Positions 44,765 through 53,695 of a stretch of 64,000 bases of DNA are shown here, in pieces. The notes under the pieces were generated by a model. That model was not told the origin of the DNA. It was given only the letters and a program-made list of their open reading frames with translations, and ran no database searches. Location of the stretch: contig JAFXVM010000005.1 in assembly GCA_017524525.1 (NCBI GenBank), forward strand, positions 48,383-112,382, given 5' to 3'. The position numbers were made by a program, and so were the translations under genes. The DNA is from Alphaproteobacteria bacterium. GTDB lineage: Bacteria; Pseudomonadota; Alphaproteobacteria; Rs-D84. The number at the start of each line of letters is the position of its first letter. The stretch's first letter is position 1.

Positions 44765-44788
44765 ACAAAAACCAAAAAAGGATTTTTT

Positions 44789-45745
44789 ATGCCAACAAAG
44801 AATAAAAACACAGTACGAGAATGGTTTGACACAATATTTTATGGCGGACTTATCGCGATTATTTTTCGCAGTTTTCTGCTTGAACCATTTAATATTCCAT
44901 CTGGTTCGATGATACCATCCTTGCATGTTGGCGACCATATTTTTGTTCAAAAATGGTCTTATGGTTATTCAAGATTTTCTTTTCCTTTCGGTTCATGGAA
45001 TTTATGGGATGGACGTTTTTGGGCAAAACACGAACCAGACACCGGTGATATAATCGTGTTTCGTAAACCTAATGGGAATGTGGAATACGTCAAAAGATTA
45101 ATTGGCAAACCAAACGACACAGTTCAAATGAAAGAAGGACGCCTTTATATCAATGGTCAAAAGGTAGAACGCGAAAATCCACGTCCTTATGTTTTGGCTG
45201 TTTTACCCAAAGAACCAAAACGCGGCAAATATCAAAATGGAAATTTTGAAATAGACGGCAACAAAATCTTTGTTGACAATAAACCGGCTGAATTCAACTA
45301 TACAATTCAATATGATTCCAATTGTAAAAACCCTTATAAAAAATTGATTAATTTGTATGGAAATATTAATGGGGAAAAATTACCTGAATCAGAAGCATCA
45401 TGGAAACCAACTGAAATATCGTGCGGAATATTCATTTTAACAGAATACGATGAAATATTGCCAAACGGCGTAAAACACAACATAGTTGAAATCGCTGACA
45501 ATGAACCTTTGGATAATACAGAAATGTTCACAGTTCCTGAAAACCACCTGTTTTTTATGGGGGATGACCGCGACCTTAGTGCAGACAGCAGAACAGCCGC
45601 AGTATCTTATGTAAACCGTGATAATGTTTTGGGACGTGTTTGGTTTATTTGGTATTCTCATAACTATTACGCGCCTATGTTGGCAGTATGGAATTGGGGC
45701 AACAAAATGCGCTGGGACAGATTTGGATTAAAAAAGAAGCAATAA
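44789..45745 (+). CDS. lepB: signal peptidase I
   Basis: Inner-membrane serine protease that removes signal peptides. 318 residues. One N-terminal membrane helix (~16-31). The catalytic Ser is S40 in PSGSMIPSL and the general base is Lys102 in EYVKRLIG. The C-terminal MGDDRDLSADSR motif is present. Its many exported substrates are evident in this window. It overlaps rnc by one base (TAATG). Confidence 0.96.
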   Translation: MPTKNKNTVREWFDTIFYGGLIAIIFRSFLLEPFNIPSGSMIPSLHVGDHIFVQKWSYGYSRFSFPFGSWNLWDGRFWAKHEPDTGDIIVFRKPNGNVEYVKRLIGKPNDTVQMKEGRLYINGQKVERENPRPYVLAVLPKEPKRGKYQNGNFEIDGNKIFVDNKPAEFNYTIQYDSNCKNPYKKLINLYGNINGEKLPESEASWKPTEISCGIFILTEYDEILPNGVKHNIVEIADNEPLDNTEMFTVPENHLFFMGDDRDLSADSRTAAVSYVNRDNVLGRVWFIWYSHNYYAPMLAVWNWGNKMRWDRFGLKKKQ

Positions 45746-46374
45746 TGAAACTGAATTACGAATTTAAAAATCAAGAATTATTAAATCTCGCTTTGACACA
45801 AAGCGGCATTGATTCAAAACATAATAACGAACGACTTGAATTCGTTGGGGATAGAGTGCTGGGGCTTTCCGTGGCTTTACTTTTGTATGACATGTATCCA
45901 AATGACGTCGAAGGTGATTTGGCGCGTCGTCATGCTTTTCTTGTGTCCACAGAAACACTGGCACATGTTGCGTCCACACTAGAACTGGAAAAACATTTGC
46001 GCCATGGACACATGACAGGTGGAAAAATCGAACATGTATTAGCAGACGCAATGGAAGCCGTTCTGGGCGCAATCTTTTTAGATTCTGGATTTGAAAGCGC
46101 GCGTAAAATTATTGTGGAATTATGGCATGATATGGCTGCCGCGGAAATAGTTGCACCCAAAGATGCAAAAACAACACTGCAAGAATATGTCCAAAAACAC
46201 ACAAACGGCGAATTACCTGTGTATGAATACAGCGAACCAAATGGTGCTTTGCATAATCCAGAATTTACAGTAACAGTGACTGCGCTTGGTAAATCAGCAA
46301 CAGGCGTTGGCGCATCCAAAAAATTGGCAGGATTAAATGCGGCAGAAAATTTGCTAAAAATCCTTGCAATTTAA
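45745..46374 (+). CDS. rnc: ribonuclease III
   Basis: Cleaves double-stranded RNA in rRNA and mRNA processing. 209 residues from the ATG that overlaps the lepB stop. The signature NNERLEFVGDRVLGL lies near the start; the second acidic motif is DAMEAVLGAIFLD. The C-terminal double-strand RNA-binding domain (TLQEYVQKHTNGELPVYEY, ASKKLAGLNAAENLL) is complete. lepB-rnc is a classic pair; era does not follow here. Confidence 0.95.
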   Translation: MKLNYEFKNQELLNLALTQSGIDSKHNNERLEFVGDRVLGLSVALLLYDMYPNDVEGDLARRHAFLVSTETLAHVASTLELEKHLRHGHMTGGKIEHVLADAMEAVLGAIFLDSGFESARKIIVELWHDMAAAEIVAPKDAKTTLQEYVQKHTNGELPVYEYSEPNGALHNPEFTVTVTALGKSATGVGASKKLAGLNAAENLLKILAI

Positions 46375-46424
46375 GATCTGGATGACTACAATCATAACAC
46401 AAATAACAAACTAAGGGAATAAAT

Positions 46425-46784
46425 ATGTTTTCAGTATTACTAGTATTACTTATCATCGTAGCAGTTTTAATGACAGGTCTTATTTTATTACAAAAATCAG
46501 AAGGTTCTGGCATGTCTGGTTCCAGTGCGGCATCCATGTTTGGTGGCGTTTTAACTGGCTCAAGCGCAGGAAATTTTTTAACAAAAACAACGGCTATTTT
46601 GGCAACAATATTCTTTATTTTGTGCGCCCTGTTGTCTTTGGTTGTGGCAAAAACAGATGTATCTGGCAATAACAGCAGTAATCTGCGCAACGAATTAAAC
46701 GCCGAAGCCCAAGAACCAATCAGCGAACCATTACAATCTGTACAAACAACGGAAACAAACGAACCCGCTAGTGTGAAAGAATAA
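46425..46784 (+). CDS. secG: preprotein translocase subunit SecG
   Basis: Small subunit of the SecYEG channel. 119 residues. Two membrane helices (~3-22 and ~53-74) with the hallmark KSEGSGMSGSSAASMFGG loop between. A polar acidic tail follows. AAGGGAAT precedes the ATG. 50 bases after rnc, perhaps in the same operon. pyrG or tpiA, frequent neighbours, are absent. Confidence 0.93.
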   Translation: MFSVLLVLLIIVAVLMTGLILLQKSEGSGMSGSSAASMFGGVLTGSSAGNFLTKTTAILATIFFILCALLSLVVAKTDVSGNNSSNLRNELNAEAQEPISEPLQSVQTTETNEPASVKE

Positions 46785-46816
46785 AAAAACAACCGCCACG
46801 GCGGTGTTTTTTTTAT
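46785..46816. terminator. bidirectional terminator after secG and priA
   Basis: ACCGCC AC GGCGGT (46792-46805) with an A-run and a T-run. Confidence 0.8.
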
Positions 46817-46820
46817 AAGT

Positions 46821-49022
46821 TTACATAAAATTTTGTGGGTTAACGTCTATTTTGATGCGAATGTTTGCAGGTTGTTTTATTTTATCCACCCATGCTCGCA
46901 CAATTGGTTGTAAACTGGCACGTGCATCGCCCGAAACCAAAAAACGCATACGATACCAATTTCTTATTTGATAAATTTGTGCAGGAATTGGTCCCATAAT
47001 TTTTCCACCATTTAACTGAGGCGCACTTTTTTCCAATTCTTCGCAATATTTTTTAAGGACTTTTTCATTAGCGCCTTCAACTATTACAGCGACCAATTGT
47101 CCAAACGGTGGCATTTTTGCAGCGCGTCTTGATTCCATATCACCAGCAATAAAATCATCGCGATTCCCAGCGCAAATTGCACGAATTACAGGATGTTCTG
47201 TTTGATAAGTCTGTAATAACACGCGCCCTGGAAAAGTACCACGTCCAGCGCGTCCTGCAACTTGGAATAATTGTTGAAAAGTATGTTCCGCTGCACGAAA
47301 ATCTGTCCCGAACAACCCCATATCAGCATCAACCACGCCAACCAAAGTCAAATTAGGAAAATGATGTCCCTTAGCCAGAATCTGCGTTCCAATAACAATG
47401 TCTATTTCTCCGCTTTCCATTTTATGTACCAAGCGTTCCAGGGATTCGCGCGACATAATTGTATCACTTGACACCAGCGCAGTTTTTGCATCAGGAAAAC
47501 GTGCTGATATTTCTTCTTGGATTCGTTCTACCCCTGCACCACGCATAGAAACTTCCATTCCGCATTTTGGGCACTTGGTTGGCAGTGGCGTTGTTTTCCC
47601 ACACATGTGGCACACCATCTTGTTCAAATGTTTGTGATAATTAAGAGCCACAGAACAATCATCGCATTCGCCCACCCAACCACATTTTTTACATTGAACA
47701 ATAGGTGCAAAACCACGACGATTTATAAACAACATTACCTGCTTTTTGTTTTCAAGCGTGTTTTTTATTTCTTCACATAACTGCGGTGATAAACAGCCGC
47801 TTTTTTCTTCTGCGGTTTCACCTATTTTATATGGTTCTGGTCGCGAACTGCGCATATCTATGGTTTCAATAGTTGGCAATTGCGCCCCGCCGAATCGCGA
47901 ATTAAGACGCAAACGATTATATTTTCCAATTGCCACATTATGAAGTGTTTCAATTGATGGAGTCGCGCTTGCCAATATAATCGGGAAACCAGCAATCTTA
48001 GCACGCAATACAGCCATATCACGCGCATGATAATTTCCCATATCTTCTTGTTTATAAGAAGTATCGTGTTCTTCGTCCACAACTATCAAACCCAAATTCT
48101 GCCATGGCAGAAAAAGCGCGCTACGTGTTCCAACAACTATCTTAATACGCCCGCGCGCAACACCGCGCCAAATTTCGCGGCGACGCGCAGCCGTCAAATT
48201 ACTATGCCATACCACTGGTGCTTCGCCAAATCGCTGCTTGAACCTGTCCATGAATTGGGCAGTCAAAGCAATTTCAGGCATCATTAACAACACAGATTTG
48301 CCTTTTTTATACGAACGCAATGCCGCATCAAAATAAACCTGAGTTTTACCAGACCCTGTAATACCATCCAACAAATGAACAGAAAATTCATTTTTATCTA
48401 TGGCTTTGCCAATTGCGTCAGCAGCCGCTTGTTGTTCGTCATTTAAAACTACATTGCCCATATCGCGATATTTATAAACAAAATCTTCAACTGTCTTTTC
48501 ACGCCACTGAACAGGTATCAATATCCCGTTTTTTATCATGGTTTTAATAACACTGTTGCCAACATGAGTAATGTTTATAATGTCGTTCACCGACATCGCT
48601 TCGTTATCATTAGATTGAAAAGCATCAGCCACTGATTGACGCGCCTCTGTCATTTTGGCATCTGTTTCAAAATTAAAAGAATATAATTGTTCGACCTTTG
48701 GCGGCATAAAAGCATCAGGGACATTTAAAATCAACCGCAGAACTGCCCCGGGCGCCATCAAAGTCCAATCAGCCATCTTATATATCCAATCTATATCTGC
48801 TTGCGACATTTTGCCCAGATTACAAATTTCAATAATCGGTTTAATCTTTGAAAGTTCTAAATTGCTGTCCCCTTTTCCTGTTATCACACCGACATATTGA
48901 CGGTTCATCACAGAACATTTAACAAAATCGCCAATATCCGCAGGCGCAGTTAAACGATAGTCATATCCTCTGTTTATGACATTAGGAATTAAAACTTTTA
49001 CAATATCACCACTTTTGAACAT
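46821..49022 (-). CDS. priA: primosomal protein N' (replication restart helicase PriA)
   Basis: 733 residues from the ATG at 49022. Walker A GITGSGKTQV (~218-226), DEEHDTSYKQ (~316), and the zinc-binding Cys cluster CKKCGWVGECDDCSVAL to CHMCGK and CPKCG. The C-terminal helicase motif GTQILAKGHHFPNL is present. The annotated start could be 42 residues... 14 codons earlier, but those are Lys-rich and non-conserved. No ribosome site; TATTTT is 6 bases before this ATG, with TTGAAA 17 bases further up, so leaderless. Confidence 0.93.
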   Translation of the reverse strand: MFKSGDIVKVLIPNVINRGYDYRLTAPADIGDFVKCSVMNRQYVGVITGKGDSNLELSKIKPIIEICNLGKMSQADIDWIYKMADWTLMAPGAVLRLILNVPDAFMPPKVEQLYSFNFETDAKMTEARQSVADAFQSNDNEAMSVNDIINITHVGNSVIKTMIKNGILIPVQWREKTVEDFVYKYRDMGNVVLNDEQQAAADAIGKAIDKNEFSVHLLDGITGSGKTQVYFDAALRSYKKGKSVLLMMPEIALTAQFMDRFKQRFGEAPVVWHSNLTAARRREIWRGVARGRIKIVVGTRSALFLPWQNLGLIVVDEEHDTSYKQEDMGNYHARDMAVLRAKIAGFPIILASATPSIETLHNVAIGKYNRLRLNSRFGGAQLPTIETIDMRSSRPEPYKIGETAEEKSGCLSPQLCEEIKNTLENKKQVMLFINRRGFAPIVQCKKCGWVGECDDCSVALNYHKHLNKMVCHMCGKTTPLPTKCPKCGMEVSMRGAGVERIQEEISARFPDAKTALVSSDTIMSRESLERLVHKMESGEIDIVIGTQILAKGHHFPNLTLVGVVDADMGLFGTDFRAAEHTFQQLFQVAGRAGRGTFPGRVLLQTYQTEHPVIRAICAGNRDDFIAGDMESRRAAKMPPFGQLVAVIVEGANEKVLKKYCEELEKSAPQLNGGKIMGPIPAQIYQIRNWYRMRFLVSGDARASLQPIVRAWVDKIKQPANIRIKIDVNPQNFM

Positions 49023-49028
49023 AAACAT

Positions 49029-49057
49029 AAAATACTTGTTTTTTTTCTTTTTTTCAA
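49029..49057 (-). promoter_or_regulatory. leaderless-type promoter of priA
   Basis: TTGAAA, 17-base spacer, TATTTT, 6 bases, ATG (49022). The -10 is weak, the -35 good. Confidence 0.55.
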
Positions 49058-49073
49058 TAATCATTTATATGTT

Positions 49074-49799
49074 ATGTGGAAATTGTTATTTGAATTAAGC
49101 GACAGATTTTTTGCCGTCATTCCTGTTAAGAAATGGCGAACATTTTTGCGTGGGACTGTACTTTTTGATTACAGAAACAAACTAAATGCGCTTTTGTACG
49201 CTCGTCCAGATTTAAAGCGTAAAAAAATGCGACTGGCCAAAGGCGGTGGTTCTTTGGTGTTTATATTTGATTGCGAAACATTCAAGGTTCGCAAACACCA
49301 TCACGAAAGTTCTACTTTCAACCGCTTTTTTCGAGAAAAACGCATAACAGACGCACTTCGCCCTTTTTGTTCCTTGCAAATACCAAACATTGAATTTTTT
49401 ACTTCTAATAACTTTGTTTTTTACAAATCAGATTATATACCTGGGAAACTTTTGGTTGCGATTCCAACATGGAAAATAAAAAAATATCAAAAACAAATAA
49501 GCGAACAATTGGCTGAATTTGTATATAAGAAATCTTTTGCCAACCCGACCGAAATCGAAGATTTAAAAACAACACCAAATGAACCTGGATTTTCTTGGAT
49601 TCACGGCGATATGTGCAGCAATATTTTGGTTGACCCCAAAACAATGAAAATCACAGGTATCATAGATTGGGAATGGGCGGGGTACAAAGAAACCGTTCTA
49701 GAATTCAGGGGTCTGGTTCGTGTTCGCAAAAAGATGCAAAGAATCGGGCTTGATAAAAGCACGCTCGTCGCGTATCAACAAATCATAGATAAAAATTAA
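49074..49799 (+). CDS. APH-fold phosphotransferase (aminoglycoside/choline kinase-like)
   Basis: 241 residues. The catalytic loop WIHGDMCSNILVD (~174-186) and the metal-binding IIDWEWAGY (~193-201) are those of the APH/choline-kinase/lipopolysaccharide-kinase superfamily. The N-terminal lobe has a Gly-rich GGGSLVFIF strand and a conserved Lys (FKVRKHHH). The substrate cannot be told; small-molecule or envelope sugar kinases are both possible. It has no ribosome site. Its stop shares TTAA with miaA. Confidence 0.75.
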   Translation: MWKLLFELSDRFFAVIPVKKWRTFLRGTVLFDYRNKLNALLYARPDLKRKKMRLAKGGGSLVFIFDCETFKVRKHHHESSTFNRFFREKRITDALRPFCSLQIPNIEFFTSNNFVFYKSDYIPGKLLVAIPTWKIKKYQKQISEQLAEFVYKKSFANPTEIEDLKTTPNEPGFSWIHGDMCSNILVDPKTMKITGIIDWEWAGYKETVLEFRGLVRVRKKMQRIGLDKSTLVAYQQIIDKN

Positions 49800-50692
49800 G
49801 AAATTTTTTCAATCACTTTTTCTATGTCATCGTCATTTGGAATATGATTTATCTCATAATCTGCAGGATACTGTCCGCGAAACCAAGTTCTTTGTCTTTT
49901 AGCGTATTGATTTGTTTTTGTTATCCAATCGTTAACAGCATCTTGTTTAGTTGCTTCGCCACGCAATATTTTACAAAATTGCACAGCGCCTATGGCACGA
50001 GAAGCGTCATAATTATTAGCAATTATATTTTTTGCTTCAATTTCAGCACCGCCATGTATCATCTGTGGAATACGTGCTGCAATTCTTTTTAATAAAACAT
50101 CTCTATCTGGCAAAACCAATATTTTAAAAGCATCTGGAACCAAAGCACCTTGGCGTGGTATTTTTTGCCATTCTGTCAAAGATTTTCCTGTTTCCAGAAA
50201 AACTTCCAGCGCACGCGCCACGCGTTGCGGATCGGTTTTATCAAAATCTTTGGGCAACATTTTACGCGCTGCATCAATATCTTTTTCAACCATTTCGCGC
50301 GCACGTTTTCTGTTCTCTTCGCTGACTTCTGGCACAGAAGAAATACCATTTAGCAATACATTTATATAATAACCCGTACCACCAACAAAAATTGGTGTTT
50401 TACCCATCGCAATAACCTCTTTCATCGCTTTGCATGCCAAATCTAGATAATCTGCGACACTGATATGTTTATCCAAAGAAAACACAGAAAACAGCCTGTA
50501 TGGTACACCATCTATGTCGTCAGTCACAGACCGACCAGCAAATGGTGAAGCAGATATATTTTCTATCCCAGCATATATTTGTACACTGTCGCAATTTATA
50601 ATCGCACCGTTTATACGCAAAGCCAATTTATGAGCAAAATCAGATTTGCCTGATGCGGTTGGACCAGTAATAATAATTGCTCTGTTGCTCAT
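49796..50692 (-). CDS. miaA: tRNA dimethylallyltransferase
   Basis: Adds dimethylallyl to A37 of tRNAs. 298 residues. P-loop IITGPTASGKSDFA at the start, DSVQIYAGIENISA, then KTPIFVGGTGYYINVLLNG and the DPQRVARALEVF stretch, all as expected. Ends with the C-terminal KRQRTWFRGQ motif. TATAAT lies 7 bases before the ATG; an AGGA is between them, inside the predicted transcript start region, so the mRNA is effectively leaderless. Confidence 0.96.
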   Translation of the reverse strand: MSNRAIIITGPTASGKSDFAHKLALRINGAIINCDSVQIYAGIENISASPFAGRSVTDDIDGVPYRLFSVFSLDKHISVADYLDLACKAMKEVIAMGKTPIFVGGTGYYINVLLNGISSVPEVSEENRKRAREMVEKDIDAARKMLPKDFDKTDPQRVARALEVFLETGKSLTEWQKIPRQGALVPDAFKILVLPDRDVLLKRIAARIPQMIHGGAEIEAKNIIANNYDASRAIGAVQFCKILRGEATKQDAVNDWITKTNQYAKRQRTWFRGQYPADYEINHIPNDDDIEKVIEKIS

Positions 50693-50699
50693 GAATCCT

Positions 50700-50727
50700 A
50701 TTATAAAATCGATTTTACCTTTTGCAA
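50700..50727 (-). promoter_or_regulatory. miaA promoter
   Basis: TTGCAA (50727-50722), 16-base spacer, TATAAT (50705-50700), 7 bases, ATG. The -35 is a palindrome shared with the gap promoter. Confidence 0.75.
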
Positions 50728-50750
50728 GTTATACATTATCGTGATACAAT
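50722..50750 (+). promoter_or_regulatory. gap promoter
   Basis: TTGCAA (50722-50727), 17-base spacer, TACAAT (50745-50750). It uses the same palindromic -35 hexamer as miaA but in the other direction. Confidence 0.7.
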
Positions 50751-50782
50751 GTAAACCAGATATAGAAAGAAAGGATAAACTT

Positions 50783-51781
50783 ATGAAAAAAATTCGTGTT
50801 GCTATTAATGGTTTTGGACGCATTGGGCGTCTGGTTTTGCGTGCTGCGTTGGAATCAGGTCGCAAAGATATAGAATTTGTTGCAATTAATGATTTGGCAC
50901 CAATCGAACAAAATGCATATTTGTTGGAATATGATTCTGTTCATGGAAAATTAGGCATGGAAGTCCAAACCAAAGAAGACTACATTATTGTCGGCAATCA
51001 AAAAATTAAATGTTTGTCCGAACGCGATGCAACTAAATTACCGTGGAAACAATTGAAAATAGATATCGTTATGGAATGCACAGGATTATTTACTGCGGCA
51101 GACAAAGCGCGCGTCCATCTGGAAAATGGCGCAAAACGGGTTTTGGTTTCTGCCCCATCTGCTGGCGCTGATAAAACGATAGTTTTCGGTGTAAACGAAA
51201 ACAAAATAACCAAAAAAGATTTAATTATATCTAACGCATCTTGTACAACTAATTGCTTGGCCCCAGTATTAAATGTATTAGATAAAAAATTCGGCATTGA
51301 AAACGGCTGGATGACAACAGTTCACGCCTATACCGGCGACCAACAATTATTGGATAAAACCCACAAAGACCTTAGACGCGCACGCGCAGCATGTCTGTCT
51401 ATGATTCCAACCAGCACTGGCGCTGCCAAAGCAATCGGTCTGGTTTTGCCAAAACTTGCTGGAAAATTAGATGGCATCGCGATTCGTGTTCCAACCCCAG
51501 ATGTATCTGTCGTGGAATTGGTTTTGAATATGAAAAAGAAAGTAAAACCAGAAACTGTTAACAAAGCAATGTTCGATGCAAAATCTAATATATTGGGATA
51601 TGTCGATAAACCTTTGGTTTCTATCGATTTTACACACGATGCACACAGTTCTGTGTTTGACGCATCTCAAACGCGCGTTATTGATGACACAGTATTACAT
51701 GTGACTGCATGGTACGATAACGAATGGGGCTTTTCAAACCGTATGTGCGATACAGCAGTTGCAATTGGAAAAACATTATAA
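50783..51781 (+). CDS. gap: glyceraldehyde-3-phosphate dehydrogenase
   Basis: Glycolytic enzyme. 332 residues from the ATG at 50783 with AAAGGA upstream. NAD-binding NGFGRIGRLVLRA; catalytic Cys154 in SNASCTTNC; HAYTGDQ with the general-base His; substrate-binding STGAAKAIG. Ends NEWGFSNRMCDTA. pgk does not follow; a terminator does. Confidence 0.96.
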   Translation: MKKIRVAINGFGRIGRLVLRAALESGRKDIEFVAINDLAPIEQNAYLLEYDSVHGKLGMEVQTKEDYIIVGNQKIKCLSERDATKLPWKQLKIDIVMECTGLFTAADKARVHLENGAKRVLVSAPSAGADKTIVFGVNENKITKKDLIISNASCTTNCLAPVLNVLDKKFGIENGWMTTVHAYTGDQQLLDKTHKDLRRARAACLSMIPTSTGAAKAIGLVLPKLAGKLDGIAIRVPTPDVSVVELVLNMKKKVKPETVNKAMFDAKSNILGYVDKPLVSIDFTHDAHSSVFDASQTRVIDDTVLHVTAWYDNEWGFSNRMCDTAVAIGKTL

Positions 51782-51783
51782 AA

Positions 51784-51814
51784 CAAAAACCGCCGAAACG
51801 GCGGTTTTTTTTAT
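51784..51814 (+). terminator. gap terminator
   Basis: AACCGCC GAAAC GGCGGTT with A and T runs. Confidence 0.85.
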
Positions 51815-51850
51815 TTTCCGTTAATTTATTTTCCCATCATTTCTTGCAAA

Positions 51851-53035
51851 TCAGCATCCGCGTTGATTTTTCCTTCTAACTATATCATTTATGTCATAAA
51901 CGTATTGCCCACAAAAATTTTTCCGTTGCGTTGCAATTTCTGCTTCTCGCTTTAACTTTTTTATTTCGTTGGTTGGTTTAGCAGGCATAGTATTACTATG
52001 TTTAACACGCTCTTTATCTGTGTTAATAATTCTCTCGAAAACGCGTCCAATGGTGCCATATGGACTAATAGTTTTTCCATCTGCTTCAACACGATAAGTT
52101 ACTCTGTCATAAGGAAATTCACACCACTTATACAAATGTTCGCCGTTTTCTGTTTGACGATACATCCAATGATTTCCCAAAAACACATCCGTGCCAATTT
52201 TCGTGCCAGCTTGTTTATAAAACCATTCTGGATGATACTGTTCTATTGTAAAATGTGTTCCAATTTGCCGTATATCGACATACGCCAATATCGTAGTACG
52301 ATCTGGACCAACCAAAATGTTCGTAAACGTCGGCAAAGCGTGCACTTTTAAACGCATACGATCACTATTTATCCGAAATTCTCTTACCCGTACGTACTGA
52401 ATATTATATTCTATATTCCCGTTTATATGAGGGTATGAAGAACAACATTTTTTTATGTCACATGCTATATCAATATGTGAGCCGTTTGGTACCGCTGCGC
52501 GCCGTATAGTTTGTTTGTCCATTGGATATACAATGCCATCAATATATATTGTTTCCTTTGATAAATCCAAAACACATAAACACGTATTATACTTCTTGTA
52601 TATCCGATGATCAGTTTTTTCATAGATATGAACACCATTAACTATAGGTTTTTCATCTTCATATATATATATAACATTATTTTCTAAGAATACTGCAAGC
52701 GGAGGCGTGAAACCCAAATGCGGTATATGACAACCATCTATCACAGAAAGATAACCCCACACTTTTTGCATGAAGCTCGGTTTTTCCGTAATGCTTGATT
52801 TTACACTTCCAACTTTAGATTTTTCTGTTAATCTTCCCCAATAAAAATTTTCAGGTATAATATCTTGTTTTTCTGGCTCTTCTACTGTTTCTGACTCTTC
52901 TACTGTTTCCAGCAGTTTTTTATTTTGTTCTACCATTGCTTTTTGGGCTTCCGAAACCAACCTAGCCCACTCAAGCCCCGAAATATAAAAATCACTAGTT
53001 CTTTCGCAAGCAAATTCATCCTCGTTAAAATACAT
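51851..53035 (-). CDS. unknown protein, 394 residues
   Basis: No family recognised and no signal peptide or membrane helix. The N-terminal ~65 residues are helical and acidic (EESETVEEPEKQD). The rest has many aromatic and basic strands and scattered Cys (YNTCLCVLDLS, DIKKCCSSYPHI, MRLKVHALPTF) and a Lys/Arg-rich C tail. No good ribosome site was found before the ATG. Codon and base use look like the neighbours but the protein looks lineage-specific. The end of the gene overlaps, in another frame, a short sequence that looks like the tail of a different protein. Confidence 0.6.
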   Translation of the reverse strand: MYFNEDEFACERTSDFYISGLEWARLVSEAQKAMVEQNKKLLETVEESETVEEPEKQDIIPENFYWGRLTEKSKVGSVKSSITEKPSFMQKVWGYLSVIDGCHIPHLGFTPPLAVFLENNVIYIYEDEKPIVNGVHIYEKTDHRIYKKYNTCLCVLDLSKETIYIDGIVYPMDKQTIRRAAVPNGSHIDIACDIKKCCSSYPHINGNIEYNIQYVRVREFRINSDRMRLKVHALPTFTNILVGPDRTTILAYVDIRQIGTHFTIEQYHPEWFYKQAGTKIGTDVFLGNHWMYRQTENGEHLYKWCEFPYDRVTYRVEADGKTISPYGTIGRVFERIINTDKERVKHSNTMPAKPTNEIKKLKREAEIATQRKNFCGQYVYDINDIVRRKNQRGC

Positions 53036-53113
53036 TCTATGACACCATACTTTGTACCCACTACAACCCCTCTCAACTGGCAGCTTAGCATATTTTTTAG
53101 TACAGTCAAGTTA

Positions 53114-53395
53114 TCACAAGGATATTTTATGCTTTATTTCGCGGATTCGCGCCAAAATTTCGCGCAAATCTTCGTCGCTTATTGTTGGCTTTACATTTTT
53201 ATTTTGAATTTCATCAACCAATACTATGCAAAGGGTCGCCAACAAAGCACTTTCTTGCAACGGACCAATTTTATCCAAAATTTGACGAGCGCGCGCATCA
53301 ACGATTCGCCCTAATTCTATCAGGCGACCTTCTTGACCGTCTTCGCATCCCATGGGATAATTTCGATTAACAATAGGTATTGATACAACACTCAT
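53114..53395 (-). CDS. zapA: cell division protein ZapA
   Basis: 93 residues. Stabilises FtsZ filaments at midcell. Starts VVSIPIVNRNYPMGCEDGQE, the classic ZapA core with the conserved Y.(M/L)GC..GQE, followed by the long dimerisation helix (ALLATLCIVLVDEIQNK). The start overlaps the upstream gene (ATGA). Confidence 0.92.
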   Translation of the reverse strand: MSVVSIPIVNRNYPMGCEDGQEGRLIELGRIVDARARQILDKIGPLQESALLATLCIVLVDEIQNKNVKPTISDEDLREILARIREIKHKISL

Positions 53396-53604
53396 TTCTT
53401 TAATTTCTCTAGTATTGAAACAGATTTTTCAATTAATTCCCGCGCATTTTCGTTTCTTTCGCGCAAATTTTTAACCTGTTTAGTTAAAATAGCCACCTCT
53501 AAATCAGTTTGCTTGCTGGCACATTGGGCATCAGCGCGTAAATGCAACGCCAAAGATTCCAAAGAATCCAATTCTTGAAAAATTTGTTCTTTAATATCTG
53601 CCAT
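53392..53604 (-). CDS. small coiled-coil protein upstream of zapA (ZauP/DUF4164-like)
   Basis: 70 residues, almost all one amphipathic helix with heptads (LDSLESLALHLRADA, LTKQVKNLRERNENAREL). In Caulobacter the small coiled-coil ZauP is encoded next to zapA and works with it; position, size and fold match, the sequence link is inferred. Overlaps zapA by 4 bases. No ribosome site; TAAAAT is 6 bases before ATG with TTGAAC 17 further. Confidence 0.72.
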   Translation of the reverse strand: MADIKEQIFQELDSLESLALHLRADAQCASKQTDLEVAILTKQVKNLRERNENARELIEKSVSILEKLKK

Positions 53605-53610
53605 ATTTGC

Positions 53611-53639
53611 ATTTTAAGATATTTTTTATATGCGTTCAA
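53611..53639 (-). promoter_or_regulatory. leaderless-type promoter of the zapA operon
   Basis: TTGAAC, 17-base spacer, TAAAAT, 6 bases (GCAAAT), ATG at 53604. Confidence 0.7.
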
Positions 53640-53695
53640 CCGGAAAATATGATATAATATAATCTGTTAATAAGGTTAAATGGGAGATTTGTTGT

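Noticed and set aside
53036..53113. 6S RNA gene downstream of zapA
   Set aside because: Often found there in proteobacteria, but only 78 bases are free before the next gene, which is too short.
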